Part shown: piece after piece, positions 55,330 through 64,000 of the stretch
How positions within the stretch are numbered: position 1 is the first letter of the stretch
Layout of the letters: each line of letters opens with the position of its first letter
Assembly (NCBI RefSeq): GCF_003113895.1
Contig: NZ_BDUD01000001.1
Coordinates: 5,905,512-5,969,511 of the forward strand
Length of the DNA: 64,000 nucleotides
Source: Nostoc commune NIES-4072
GTDB taxonomy: Bacteria > Cyanobacteriota > Cyanobacteriia > Cyanobacteriales > Nostocaceae
Direction: 5' to 3'
Translations under genes and position numbers: made by a program
Notes under the pieces: model-generated
Told to the model about the DNA's origin: nothing
Databases searched by the model: none
The model's input: the letters and a program-made list of their open reading frames with translations, nothing else

Positions 55330-56357
55330 TACCGCAGGGCGGAAGTCAAAATTCAAAAGTCAAAAGTCAAAAGAATTATATTCCAAGCTTTTGCGCCCAC
55401 TGTACTAAGGAAATGAGGGAGACAAGGAGAGAATAAACCCATACCTATTCCCTACTCCCCAATTGAATGCAAACTTCGTTACAGCAATTTGATTTATTAG
55501 CAGAGTAATCTGAAATTACCCTCCGATTGCTTAATCAGACCGCCCTATGATATTTAGTGGCGGTTTTTTTAGCTGATTAATTTGTTATCCAAAAACTTAT
55601 ACGAATTTAGAATCTGGAAATTAGGATTGGATATTTTGTTCAGACATGAGCAAGGTTTTGCGATAACTTCCACACCTCTACGCCACCTTCTACAGTATTT
55701 TTAAATCTACCTATATATAGATTGACAAAATTGCTGTGATATTAAATATACTTTAAAATTTAAATTATAAAATATCTGTTTAGTGTTATCACTGAATGCT
55801 TGCTGCACACGCAGTTGATCCATGTGTATTTATTCGGTAGCTATCCTTAGTTACAAAAATTATTCCTATCTATTTCTTGGCTAACATCAAATTTTTTTGT
55901 GTATAACTACTGTATAACAATCAAAAGCACTGAATATTTCTCAGTGCAATTGCTGTTTTGTGTCCTGTATCACAAATTAGCAATTACAGTAAAATGACCT
56001 TATCAAAGGCATTTTAAGATGTTATAATGATGAAGTCTCGGACAAATATGTTTTGCTAATTAATCTTTAAACAGCGAAAAAATGTAATTTATGATGCTGT
56101 CAACGTTGGCTTTGCGTATGCGAACCATTACACCATACAGGGAAACATCTGAAAATATTAATTGCATAAAACATGATTTGTTTAGTTGTAACTTTGTATT
56201 AAGAACTCCATGTATAAAAAGGCTATTATGACAGCAAAGAACTGGTTTAGATTGTAGGATGTTACACATTCTACAGTTTAAAAATAGCTAACATAGCAAT
56301 TAAGACTCTCAATCAGAGAGTAGACCTATACAGTGTTACGAACAACTTCAATTTTGT
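55330..56357. other. Kilobase intergenic region
   Basis: STRR units CAAAAGT (55348-55372), the terminator at 55539-55571, then about 780 AT-rich bases. No confident gene or RNA family was recognised. A 69-codon minus-strand frame (56060-56269) is not believed. Confidence 0.55.
55539..55571 (+). terminator. Rho-independent terminator downstream of the DUF362 gene
   Basis: ACCGCC (55539-55544) pairs with GGCGGT (55559-55564), followed by a T-run of six or more. About 210 bases after the DUF362 stop. Confidence 0.65.
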
Positions 56358-56543
56358 ATGAATTCAAATAGCCAGTCTGCCAATACCGACACATATTCCC
56401 AACGTTTGGCAGACATTGTGGGAACTGCGATCGCTCTGTTAACTCTTATCCTACCCGTATTTGTCATAGCCCACTATTCTTCAACTGATGTTCAAAATAA
56501 CCAGCAGCCCCTGGTTCAAAATTTCAAAGGAAGTCAAGATTGA
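56358..56543 (+). CDS. Small single-span membrane protein
   Basis: A 61-residue protein. The polar N-terminus ([20 protein letters not shown]) is followed by one hydrophobic helix ([20 protein letters not shown], about 21-40) and a polar tail. No strong Shine-Dalgarno sequence is visible, but the frame is clean and a strong terminator follows 211 bases later, favouring a real gene. The layout resembles other small thylakoid or plasma membrane proteins of cyanobacteria. Function unknown. Confidence 0.55.
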   Translation: MNSNSQSANTDTYSQRLADIVGTAIALLTLILPVFVIAHYSSTDVQNNQQPLVQNFKGSQD

Positions 56544-56754
56544 GAAAGCTTTCCAGTAGCATTTCCCCATCAGAAAAGCTACAAAAAAGGAGAAAACTGA
56601 TTTTGAGACAATCTCTCTAGATTTGGATGTATTTCATCAAGAATAAGCTGAAATCTTTATTGGGTGACTCCAGATTTCAGTTGTCTTGACAGAATAGGGG
56701 CAGAAATAAATCCCTCCAACAGCAATTAAGGATGTTAGAAAATAATACCCTCTT

Positions 56755-56793
56755 GGAAAAAGCGTTGTGAAGTTTCTTTACAACGCTTTTTCC
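56755..56793. terminator. Strong terminator between the small membrane protein gene and ppa
   Basis: A perfect 14-bp stem (56755-56768 with 56780-56793) with an 11-base loop. It is flanked by A- and T-rich runs on both sides, so it may work in both directions. Confidence 0.85.
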
Positions 56794-57034
56794 ATTTCAA
56801 TTAAAAGTGGCAGAGATGAGGAGGATGAGGGAGCAGGGGGAGCAGGGGAGGATGAGGGAGAAATCAATTCAAAATTCACGCATTAAAGAACTTCTGCCTC
56901 CTCTTTCCTAATGCCCTATTTTGTGAAATGAAAATGAATACGTTGGGAAGAGATCCATATTGCCCTAAAATTCTACACGGGGAGAGAAACTGACTGAGTG
57001 TCCCCGTGATTTATTGTTATCAGAGGAGTTTTTT

Positions 57035-57547
57035 GTGGACTTATCTCGTATTCCTGCCCAACCGAAACCAGGTCTAATCAACGTTCTGATTGAAATTACT
57101 GGCAAAAGTAAAAATAAATACGAATACGATAAGGAACTAGAAGCTTTTGCTCTAGACCGAGTACTTTATTCCTCGGTACAATATCCTTATGACTACGGCT
57201 TTGTACCTAATACTTTGGCTGATGATGGCGATCCCCTTGATGGTATGGTCATAATTGACGAGCCAACCTTTCCAGGCTGTGTGATTGCTGCACGACCCAT
57301 TGGCTTTTTGGAGATGATTGACGGTGGCGATCGCGATGAAAAAATCCTTTGTGTTCCTGACAAAGATCCGCGCTACACTCAGGTCAAATCCCTGAATGAC
57401 TTAGCGCCACACCGCTTAGATGAAATTGCCGAATTTTTCCGTAGTTATAAAAATTTGGAAAAAAAGGTGACTGAAATCCTCGGTTGGCAAGATGTGGACA
57501 AAGTTGCAGCTTTAGTAGAAAAATCCGTCAAAGCTTATAGAGGATAA
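57035..57547 (+). CDS. ppa: Inorganic pyrophosphatase (family I)
   Basis: A 170-residue enzyme that hydrolyses pyrophosphate and so pulls biosynthetic reactions forward. The active-site segments are KNKYEYDKE (about 25-33), [23 protein letters not shown] (about 51-73; the acidic metal-binding DDGDPLD) and DKDPRY (about 107-112). GTG 57035 is preferred because AGAGGAG ends seven bases upstream and the protein then starts [13 protein letters not shown], as is usual for cyanobacterial Ppa. A TTG at 57014 would overlap the ribosome site. Confidence 0.93.
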   Translation: MDLSRIPAQPKPGLINVLIEITGKSKNKYEYDKELEAFALDRVLYSSVQYPYDYGFVPNTLADDGDPLDGMVIIDEPTFPGCVIAARPIGFLEMIDGGDRDEKILCVPDKDPRYTQVKSLNDLAPHRLDEIAEFFRSYKNLEKKVTEILGWQDVDKVAALVEKSVKAYRG

Positions 57548-57670
57548 TAGAAGAGTTAGGAGTTAGGAGTTAACAGTTAAGAGTTAAAAGTTAGGAGTTA
57601 AGAATTATGAATTTTTATTTCTCTCTCCTCACTGCTAATTTCTCACTCCTCACTCCTGATTTTAATAACT
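57548..57670. repeat. STRR tandem repeats
   Basis: AGTTAGG/AGTTAAG-type units (57555-57605) and inverted CTCACTCC units (57640-57656) between ppa and panD. Confidence 0.82.
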
Positions 57671-57715
57671 TTCACTTGTTAAGGATTGTAAAATCTGTCA
57701 CTAACCCAAACCTAA

Positions 57716-58099
57716 ATGCAGCGCACTCTCCTTTTGGCAAAAATTCATAACTGCACCCTTACTGGGGCGAATATCAACTATGTAGGTAGTATTAGCATTG
57801 ATGAAATGCTTTTGGAAAAAGCTGGCATCTTACCTTATGAGCAGGTGCAAGTAGTTAATAGTGCCAATGGTCAGCGCTTTATTACTTATGCGATCCCGGC
57901 TCCAGCCCATTCCGGAGTAATTGAGCTAAATGGGGGTGCGGCACGTCTAGGCATTATTGGCGATCGCTTGATTATAATGACTTACGGGCAGTTCACTCCA
58001 GAAGAGTTAAAAAGTTACTCTCCTACAGTAGTCATTGTGGACGAAAAAAACAGGCTTTTAGAAGTGCGGCACTATGATGATCTGCTCAGTAAGGTCTAA
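57716..58099 (+). CDS. panD: Aspartate 1-decarboxylase (proenzyme)
   Basis: A 127-residue proenzyme that makes beta-alanine for pantothenate and coenzyme A. The self-cleavage site is G24-S25 in NYVGSISID, generating the pyruvoyl cofactor. Further PanD motifs: [19 protein letters not shown] at the N-terminus, [17 protein letters not shown] and [22 protein letters not shown]. Length fits the family. The stop is 11 bases before the next gene, so the two are very likely co-transcribed. Confidence 0.95.
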   Translation: MQRTLLLAKIHNCTLTGANINYVGSISIDEMLLEKAGILPYEQVQVVNSANGQRFITYAIPAPAHSGVIELNGGAARLGIIGDRLIIMTYGQFTPEELKSYSPTVVIVDEKNRLLEVRHYDDLLSKV

Positions 58100-58110
58100 T
58101 TTCAAGGAAA

Positions 58111-59013
58111 ATGTCAAATTTTGAGTTGTCGGATTCCCAGAGCTACGTACCTGAAAAGTCATCTACCCTGCCAAGTAGCCCAGCAGGTGAATTTATCGTG
58201 CAATTCTGGGGTGTAAGAGGTTTGATTCCCACTCCAAGTAGCAATACCAGTCGTTATGGTGGTAATACCGCTTGTGTAGAAATGCATGTAGTCGGGAAAC
58301 GTTTGATTTTTGATGGCGGTACTGGCTTACGCATACTGGGTAAAACTTGGCAAGAAATGCAACAGCCACTAGAAGCCCATTTATTTTTTACCAACTGCCA
58401 ATCAAATAGAATTCAAGGGTTTCCTTTTTTTGCTCCAGCATTTATAGGGGAAAATTGCTTCCATATTTACGGCACAGCTGCATCAAATGGAGCCTCAATC
58501 AAACAATGTCTGTACGATCAGATGCTCCAGCCACACTTTCCTTACCCTTTACAGGTAATGCAGTCGGAATTGCAGTTTTACAATCTCACTCCCGACATTG
58601 AGGTGAAGCTGGATGATGTCACTATTACAACTGCATTAATTAATCAAACTCAGAGGTCAGTTGGCTACCGAGTCACTTGGCAAGATTATAGTGTTGCTTA
58701 CGTCACAGATTTGCACCAGAATGCCGATCAAGTGGAGCGAGAGCGGATTTTACAGTTCATTCAAGGTGTTGACTTGCTGATTGCTAATGCAACTTATACT
58801 CCGCCTACATCTCACAACCATGACTCTGCTGATTTGCTTTGGCAAGCTGCGGTGAATGCGGCTCTGAACGCTGGCGTTAAACGGCTAGCCATTTCTCATC
58901 ATCACCCAGATGATCATGATGATTTTCTTGATCAGGTTCAAGTCGATGTTAAATCTGCCTTTCCTCAAGGAATACTAGCCCGTGAAGGTCTAATTTTAAT
59001 TGTTGCTAAATGA
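58111..59013 (+). CDS. Metallo-beta-lactamase-fold protein lacking the metal motif
   Basis: A 300-residue protein related to the MBL-fold hydrolases that start with FWGVRG..P.P...T.RYGGNT.CVE (about 32-57) and IFDGGTGLR (about 66-74). In active relatives the next element is LFFTH-x-H-x-DH-IQG. Here it reads LFFTNCQSNRIQGFPFF (residues 91-107), with N95, Q97, N99 and R100 in place of the four metal ligands. Later family pieces such as YVTDLHQN and AISHHHPDDHDDF remain. Probably a pseudoenzyme with a binding or regulatory role. It follows panD by 11 bases. Confidence 0.82.
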   Translation: MSNFELSDSQSYVPEKSSTLPSSPAGEFIVQFWGVRGLIPTPSSNTSRYGGNTACVEMHVVGKRLIFDGGTGLRILGKTWQEMQQPLEAHLFFTNCQSNRIQGFPFFAPAFIGENCFHIYGTAASNGASIKQCLYDQMLQPHFPYPLQVMQSELQFYNLTPDIEVKLDDVTITTALINQTQRSVGYRVTWQDYSVAYVTDLHQNADQVERERILQFIQGVDLLIANATYTPPTSHNHDSADLLWQAAVNAALNAGVKRLAISHHHPDDHDDFLDQVQVDVKSAFPQGILAREGLILIVAK

Positions 59014-59327
59014 ATTTATTCTTGGGATTTTGAAATCGGTGGTAGAGCGATGCTTACGGGGGTAAGCTATGCCCAAACACTGACTTATCAGTTCGCTTTT
59101 CTGTCGAGATGGTGTGATCTGATGGGTTCTTAACAAATTTCTATACAAAATGTACTAAGGGCACAGCATTGCTGTGCCCCTACTATTGACACTATTAAAA
59201 TCGGCTATATTGCAATACGGTTCAGTTAAGGGCTAATTGTACAAAATTGGGTTTTCGAGACGCGATAAATCGCCGTCTCTACAAGTGTTTTGGTCTTATC
59301 TGAACTGTATTGGGCTATATTGCCCTT
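59014..59327. other. Intergenic gap with small hairpins
   Basis: This contains a GCGATGCTTACGGGGGTAAG-type dispersed repeat (59048-59070), a perfect GGGCACAGC/GCTGTGCCC hairpin (59159-59179) and a GAGACGCGATAAATCG piece (59257-59272). A 74-codon frame at 59237 is rejected. Confidence 0.6.
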
Positions 59328-60548
59328 CTAAGAAGCATTTTGCAACTCGGCTGTGCGGACTGAAAGCTGCTGTGTCTTATTACCTCGTTGGACTTTCACC
59401 TGTAATACTTGACCAAGCCGACTATCTTCTACAACGTTCTGCAATTGTTCAGCACTGGTAATAGCTTTACCATCAACTTGAAGAATTACATCCCCGCGCC
59501 GGATACCCGCAGATGCAGCTGGAGAGTTGGGGACAACTCGCATTACAAAAACACCATTAATTTCTGGTATCTGAATAGGAGAATTGGGATCGGTGTTATT
59601 TTGCTTGGCAAGCTCAGGTGTCAAAGTTAGCATTTGCACGCCCAAATAGGGGTGAGCAACTTTGCCATCACGTTGCAATTGTCCTGCGATCGCTTTAGCT
59701 TTATCAATAGGAATTGCAAAGCCAATACCCATCGCATCAGGGCGAATGGCTGTGTTAATACCAATCACTTCACCTTGACCATTCAATAGCGGCCCACCAG
59801 AGTTACCAGGATTAATGGCAGCGTCTGTCTGAATAAAATCTAAGCGTTTGTCACTAATGCCAACTTGGGCACTGGAACGTTTGAGGGTACTGACAATTCC
59901 CAAAGTAACGGTATTATCAAATCCCAAAGGATTACCAACTGCGATCGCCCAGTCTCCTACTTGGACATTACTAGAAGAACCCAAGGGTGCTACTGGTAAA
60001 TCATTACCAGCATTAATTTTGACTACTGCCAAATCTGTGACTTCATCAATACCTTGAACTTTCCCTTCAAAGGTGCGGCCATCTTTGAGCCGGACTGTTA
60101 CTTTATCAGCTTTATCGACGACATGAGCATTAGTCATAACTAACCCGCTCTTGTCAATAATGAAACCTGAGCCTAAACCGCGTAACTGCTCAGAAGGAAT
60201 CTGTTGCGAGAAACCCTCACCAAAAAACCGACGGAAAAAGGGGTCTTCCATAAATGGATCAACCCGACGAGTAATTGTCCGCTCAGTATCAATTCTGACA
60301 ACTGCTGCGCCAACACGATTCACTGCTGCTGTCACAAAGCTACTGCTACCGATCGCAGCACTGGCTGGTGATTGCCGTTGGGCAATCAGTTGTGAAGTAT
60401 CTCCAGCAGTTACTGTGGGTGCTGGTTCGGCTTGGGAGGGCAACACTTGCAATGTGCTAACGGTTAGCAGAACTCCTAGCGCGATCGCTAAAACATGAGT
60501 ACTGAGTTGGCGTAAAGACCTGGGTAATTTGAGAAATCGCATAATCAC
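59328..60548 (-). CDS. HhoA/HhoB-type trypsin-like serine protease with PDZ domain
   Basis: A 406-residue DegP-family protease. N-terminal signal peptide ([33 protein letters not shown], about 7-40) for export to the periplasm or thylakoid lumen. Catalytic triad motifs: [11 protein letters not shown] (His), [11 protein letters not shown] (Asp) and [12 protein letters not shown] (Ser). A single PDZ domain (about 300-395, [32 protein letters not shown]) follows. Such proteases degrade damaged exported proteins under heat or light stress. Monocistronic. Confidence 0.92.
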   Translation of the reverse strand: MIMRFLKLPRSLRQLSTHVLAIALGVLLTVSTLQVLPSQAEPAPTVTAGDTSQLIAQRQSPASAAIGSSSFVTAAVNRVGAAVVRIDTERTITRRVDPFMEDPFFRRFFGEGFSQQIPSEQLRGLGSGFIIDKSGLVMTNAHVVDKADKVTVRLKDGRTFEGKVQGIDEVTDLAVVKINAGNDLPVAPLGSSSNVQVGDWAIAVGNPLGFDNTVTLGIVSTLKRSSAQVGISDKRLDFIQTDAAINPGNSGGPLLNGQGEVIGINTAIRPDAMGIGFAIPIDKAKAIAGQLQRDGKVAHPYLGVQMLTLTPELAKQNNTDPNSPIQIPEINGVFVMRVVPNSPAASAGIRRGDVILQVDGKAITSAEQLQNVVEDSRLGQVLQVKVQRGNKTQQLSVRTAELQNAS

Positions 60549-60829
60549 AACCTGATTTATAAGCTTAATTGTTGCTTAGTCGTGACAAATCTATTTACAG
60601 TTATTTTTACAAAATTGACGTTGGCTTTTACTTCAGGTTTCGCCTGCTCTCCCCAATGATGGGGTTAGGGCATTTTGCGAACTACCTATAATCAAGTTAA
60701 TGGAAGATTTAACCCAAAAGCTATTATGGACATTTACCCTTTACAAGTTCGGTTTTTACCCATCAATAAAATTTTTGGATTGTGAATAAGACAGGCTTAC
60801 CTCTGTTTTAACGGTGAACTATAAATGAA

Positions 60830-62152
60830 TTAACTTTTGAATAAAATTTCATTGCGATTAGCTGCGCCTAGCTGGGGTAAAGAGTTGATGGCTGAGTGGG
60901 GAGTAAGGGCAACAGGAACGGTTAGAGGTAATTGTAATTGTTTTACAACACTTTGCAACAACTGGTCTTGTCCAGTCCGCAAACCCCAGACATTTGTCCC
61001 CCGGTTGATAATAGCAAACCAAACCAAACCGCGATCGCGTGTAGGCATTACTCCAGCTAAGGCGCTAACATCCCGCAGAGTGCCAGTTTTGATCACAGTA
61101 GCAAGGGGAATGTGTCTGGAGTGTACTGTCCCCCGATGATCAAATCCAGACATAGGAAACAAGTCAGCGAGATTCAGTTGATGGGCCGATGCCTCAACTT
61201 GAATAGCCATCAGCATGGCACAAACAGCTCTAGGGGAAATGCGATTTTCTGGCCCCAATCCAGAACCATTAATTAACTGAATTTCCACTTGCGGCACTCT
61301 CGCAAGGTTAGCAGCAGTTGACTGCACTACAGCCGCTCCTCCCACTGAGTCTGCCAGCATCTCTGCCATATCGTTGTTACTGTAAACATTCATTTCCTTG
61401 ATTAGTTGCTTCAAAGGCAATGAGCGATGACGTAGTAACAAAATCTGTCGGGGGTTTGGTTGCGCCTCAACTTTCACCGCACCAGCAATGACAACTTGAG
61501 GCTTGGGCGTTCCCTTGGGCATGATTGAGTGTGTATAGATAGCGGGGCGGCCCCAAGTCGCACGATTTAGTGTTTGCTTGAGCATCAGACCTGCTAACAT
61601 CGGCTGACGTTGGAAATTCATGGCAAACCTGCCATTAATAATCAAATTTCCCTTTACCTGCTTGATGCCCATTTTATTGAGAGTATTACCAAGAGCGATC
61701 GCTTCTTCCCAAACAAACATCGGATCGCCACCACCAGTAATCACCAAATCGCCTTGTACAACGCCATTTACCACTGGGCCAGTGGCACTGATTAAGGTAT
61801 CAAATTGGTAGTCTGGCCCCCAGGTTTTCAAAGCAACTAATGAAGTAGCAATTTTAGTTAAAGAGGCAGCTGGCAGAGGTGTTGTACCTTGGTGATTTGC
61901 CATCAGCATCGGCCCCGACTGCATCCAAATTCCCTGACTTTCAGCCAGATTTTGCGCTATCAGTTTCGATGTTATTAGCTGTTTCAGATATTCCTGCACC
62001 GTAGTAGCCCCAGTTGGATTAGGATCAGGCGCAAGAACCAAGCCAGGGCTACTTTGCCAAGTCAAAGCGTCTAAAGCATCTAGAGGTTTAATTTGTACCC
62101 CGGCCATCTCTAGCCAGAGCGATACCAAACCTGAACCCAATAATTCCAGCAT
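60830..62152 (-). CDS. dacB: D-alanyl-D-alanine carboxypeptidase (PBP4/DacB, peptidase S13)
   Basis: A 440-residue murein peptidase. The three penicillin-binding motifs are present: S97-L-T-K100 (ASLTK), SNN in YSNNDMAEML, and KTG in VIKTGTLRDVSALAG. A large insert between SxxK and SxN is characteristic of class C PBPs. The enzyme cleaves D-Ala-D-Ala or peptide cross-links in the periplasm, but the N-terminus (MLELLGSGLVSLWLEMAG) is only weakly signal-like, so the true export signal is uncertain. Confidence 0.88.
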   Translation of the reverse strand: MLELLGSGLVSLWLEMAGVQIKPLDALDALTWQSSPGLVLAPDPNPTGATTVQEYLKQLITSKLIAQNLAESQGIWMQSGPMLMANHQGTTPLPAASLTKIATSLVALKTWGPDYQFDTLISATGPVVNGVVQGDLVITGGGDPMFVWEEAIALGNTLNKMGIKQVKGNLIINGRFAMNFQRQPMLAGLMLKQTLNRATWGRPAIYTHSIMPKGTPKPQVVIAGAVKVEAQPNPRQILLLRHRSLPLKQLIKEMNVYSNNDMAEMLADSVGGAAVVQSTAANLARVPQVEIQLINGSGLGPENRISPRAVCAMLMAIQVEASAHQLNLADLFPMSGFDHRGTVHSRHIPLATVIKTGTLRDVSALAGVMPTRDRGLVWFAIINRGTNVWGLRTGQDQLLQSVVKQLQLPLTVPVALTPHSAINSLPQLGAANRNEILFKS

Positions 62153-62772
62153 ATTTTATTCCTCTGTTAAGATGTGACACAGTGTTTACTGTGCTAATAT
62201 ACAAGCTTTTTTGCAAGAATCAGTATTGAGTCATAATAACTGCTGTTTCTCTCATCTGTAAGTAGGGTGAATCATATTGTTTTCGCGGCTCCTTTAACAA
62301 AGCCAAAATGCCCATTCCTCATGAAGATAGTCGCAGGGAATAAAAAATCTCTAGCTAAGGCAATGATATGAATTAGTTTAGTTATAAGAAAATTTTATGG
62401 ATAGGTATGAAGCGATCGCATCTCATAAAAATAATTCGTAATTCGTAATGACGCTTCGCTATCGAATACTTGCTAACGTAATTCGTAATTGGGCATTGCA
62501 GATTAAATGTATGAATCTGGCTGTAGAGACTAGCAATTGCTAGTCTCTACAAAAATTTTGAAATCACGCAAAATCATTTTCATACCTGAATTCAGCAACG
62601 CCCGTAATTGAATTAGTTAAGGATTCATACCCCGACTAATTATAGACCAGCGATTTTAGAATTTAGTACAGGACTCAAATCCGAAAATTACCTTAGAGTA
62701 GCACGTTCGCTCTTAACGTCTCGGAGAGAAGAAGTCCGCAAATATAATTACGAATTACGAATTAGTTAATAT
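62153..62772. other. Intergenic gap with STRRs and a palindrome
   Basis: AATTCGT-type STRRs (62432-62492 and 62748-62766), a perfect inverted pair GTAGAGACTAGCAA/TTGCTAGTCTCTAC (62523-62550) and a HIP1-like GCGATCGC near 62412. No gene recognised. Confidence 0.65.
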
Positions 62773-63843
62773 TTACTTTCTTTCTGGATGCGCTGCATCC
62801 TCTGGTGAAGGAGTACCCATCCGGTTAATTGTGGCAATCATTTGATACAAGCGCCCCAAGTCGCGTTGATTAAAGTACAAAATGAGTCGGGGTAGTTCAA
62901 CAGTTTCATCTTGTGCTTCTTGAGGTAATGCCTGACTTTTTTCAATCCGTCCTTGAATAATAATGTCGCTGAAATTAGCATTGAGTTGCTCTACCTGAGT
63001 GTCTGATATATCTGTCTTCAGACGGATGACTAACTTTCCACCGACATATCGAGAAGAGTGATAAACCTGGTAAAAACGTGTAATAGCGTCGCAAGCCACA
63101 TCCACGTTATCTGTTAGCGTGTAAAGGCTGGGGTCTTCAGGACTGACAAGACCATTTTGCACTAGTTGCTTATCAACATATTCGCTCCAAGAGCGCCAGT
63201 AATCACCACCGGGGCGATCAATTAAAACTAGAGGTACAGGGCCAAATTTACCAGTCTGGCTTAATGTCATGCATTCAAAAGCTTCATCTTGAGTGCCAAA
63301 GCCTCCCGGAAACAAGGCTACAGCATCACTTTCTTTTAGGAGAAACAGCTTGCGGGTAAAGAAATATTTGAAGTGAACTAGCTTAGGATCACCTTCTATA
63401 AATGGGTTTGCTTCCTGTTCAAAGGGTAACTGAATGTTTAATCCAAAAGAATTTTCTCGACCAGCCCCTTCATGACCCGCCTGCATGATTCCACCGCCAC
63501 CCCCGGTCATCACCATAAATCCTAATTGAGAAACAGCACGGCCAAACTCAAGGGCCATTTGGTATTCTGGTGTATCCGGCGCTAGACGAGCAGAACCGAA
63601 GATGGTGACTTTGCGAACGTGTCGGTAATCATAGAAAAGCTGGAAACCGCGCTCCATATCTGCTAATGCAGCCGACAAGATTTTCCAATCGAGACGTTCA
63701 ATTTCGGTATCAGCTAGACGAACAATAGTAGCAAGTGCTTGCTGAATAAATTGCCGATTTTTTAATGTCGGTAAACGAACGATCAATTCAGCGATATCCG
63801 CCTGTAAAGACTCTAATGTGTCAAAAGACGCAGATGAGGTCAT
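62773..63843 (-). CDS. LOG family protein (TIGR00730-type)
   Basis: A 356-residue protein. The LOG/lysine-decarboxylase-like fold (about 80-250) has VTIFGSARLAPDTPEY, MTGGGGGIMQAGHEGAGRENSFGLNIQLPFEQ, and LFPGGFGTQDEAFECMTLSQTGKFGPVPLVLID (PGGxGTxxE). LOG enzymes release active cytokinins from nucleotide precursors in plants, and bacterial homologs hydrolyse AMP-type nucleotides. N- and C-terminal extensions make this longer than the roughly 200-residue minimal LOG. Monocistronic. Confidence 0.88.
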   Translation of the reverse strand: MTSSASFDTLESLQADIAELIVRLPTLKNRQFIQQALATIVRLADTEIERLDWKILSAALADMERGFQLFYDYRHVRKVTIFGSARLAPDTPEYQMALEFGRAVSQLGFMVMTGGGGGIMQAGHEGAGRENSFGLNIQLPFEQEANPFIEGDPKLVHFKYFFTRKLFLLKESDAVALFPGGFGTQDEAFECMTLSQTGKFGPVPLVLIDRPGGDYWRSWSEYVDKQLVQNGLVSPEDPSLYTLTDNVDVACDAITRFYQVYHSSRYVGGKLVIRLKTDISDTQVEQLNANFSDIIIQGRIEKSQALPQEAQDETVELPRLILYFNQRDLGRLYQMIATINRMGTPSPEDAAHPERK

Positions 63844-64000
63844 GAGAACTGCTGCAACAATGGCACTATATTTTACGTGAACTACTCACACTCTAGCAAG
63901 CGGGAATAGGCTTCTGATGTACAGTTAGCATACTCAGGACTGATTTTGAGGTAGTATTGGTCATTACTCAAGCTGAGATCCCCATCTTTTCAGATTAGAA

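Noticed and set aside
56060..56269. 69-codon minus-strand ORF in the 1-kb gap
   Set aside because: No ribosome site, no recognisable motif, and opposite to the only believable small gene there.
57014..57034. TTG start of the pyrophosphatase
   Set aside because: It lies upstream of the ribosome site AGAGGAG that serves GTG 57035.
59237..59461. 74-codon ORF overlapping the protease gene
   Set aside because: Antisense overlap with the HhoA-type gene and repeat-derived N-terminus.

Overview
The window looks like chromosome from a filamentous, heterocyst-forming cyanobacterium, most likely Nostoc or a close relative. HIP1 octamers (GCGATCGC) are scattered throughout. Short tandem heptamer repeats (STRR) fill most intergenic gaps. 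The genes include an SLH-domain outer-membrane porin, a DnaB replicase with an intein at the known cyanobacterial site, HemE, an HhoA-type protease, and a glycan cluster with proteins of the Npun_R2821/R2822 type. No rRNA, tRNA or CRISPR array was found.

Layout. 1-1740: a terminator, a roughly 280-nt structured RNA with its own terminator-like end, a 26-codon ORF and a TnpB nuclease with intact catalytic residues and no TnpA. 1908-10344: pterin dehydratase, SLH porin, cysK, a J-domain protein, a double-domain PTPS/QueD-like protein, Uma2, and a PrsW protease overlapping a methyltransferase. 10498-18807: DUF3352 protein, M1 aminopeptidase with HEAT repeats, AarF/UbiB kinase and a small membrane protein. 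19085-30186: glycan island. A decayed glycosyltransferase remnant is followed by nine minus-strand genes, eight sugar-transfer-type proteins and one ABC exporter with an unusual histidine-kinase-like tail. 30603-34919: glyoxalase II, ribosomal protein L9 and intein-bearing DnaB. 34980-48385: FKBP isomerase, small proteins, a TIGR03792-like pseudogene, fasciclin protein, SfsA, an amino-acid-hydroxylase-like dioxygenase, TPR protein, B12/radical SAM protein, epimerase, HemE, a membrane protein and an orphan sugar-binding lipoprotein. 49066-63843: methyltransferase, GT4 enzyme, LD-carboxypeptidase, PgsA, aspartase/fumarase-family enzyme, DUF362, a single-span small protein, inorganic pyrophosphatase, PanD with a metallo-beta-lactamase-like pseudoenzyme, HhoA-type protease, PBP4-type peptidase and a LOG-family protein.

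How it fits together. Most genes are single housekeeping units separated by repeat-rich gaps. The one long operon-like block (19530-30186) has short gaps or near-zero spacing and probably builds and exports a complex, possibly fucosylated, surface glycan; this is inferred from enzyme families. Small mobile repeats are unusually invasive: one STRR run lies in frame inside the M1 aminopeptidase, another supplies the last codons of hemE, and a dispersed palindromic repeat supplies the C-terminus and stop of the LD-carboxypeptidase. At least four families of short inverted-repeat (MITE-like) elements can be recognised.

The observations most worth a second look are the structured RNA in front of tnpB, the ABC exporter fused to tandem HisKA-like segments, and the metallo-beta-lactamase-fold protein that has lost its metal motif beside panD.
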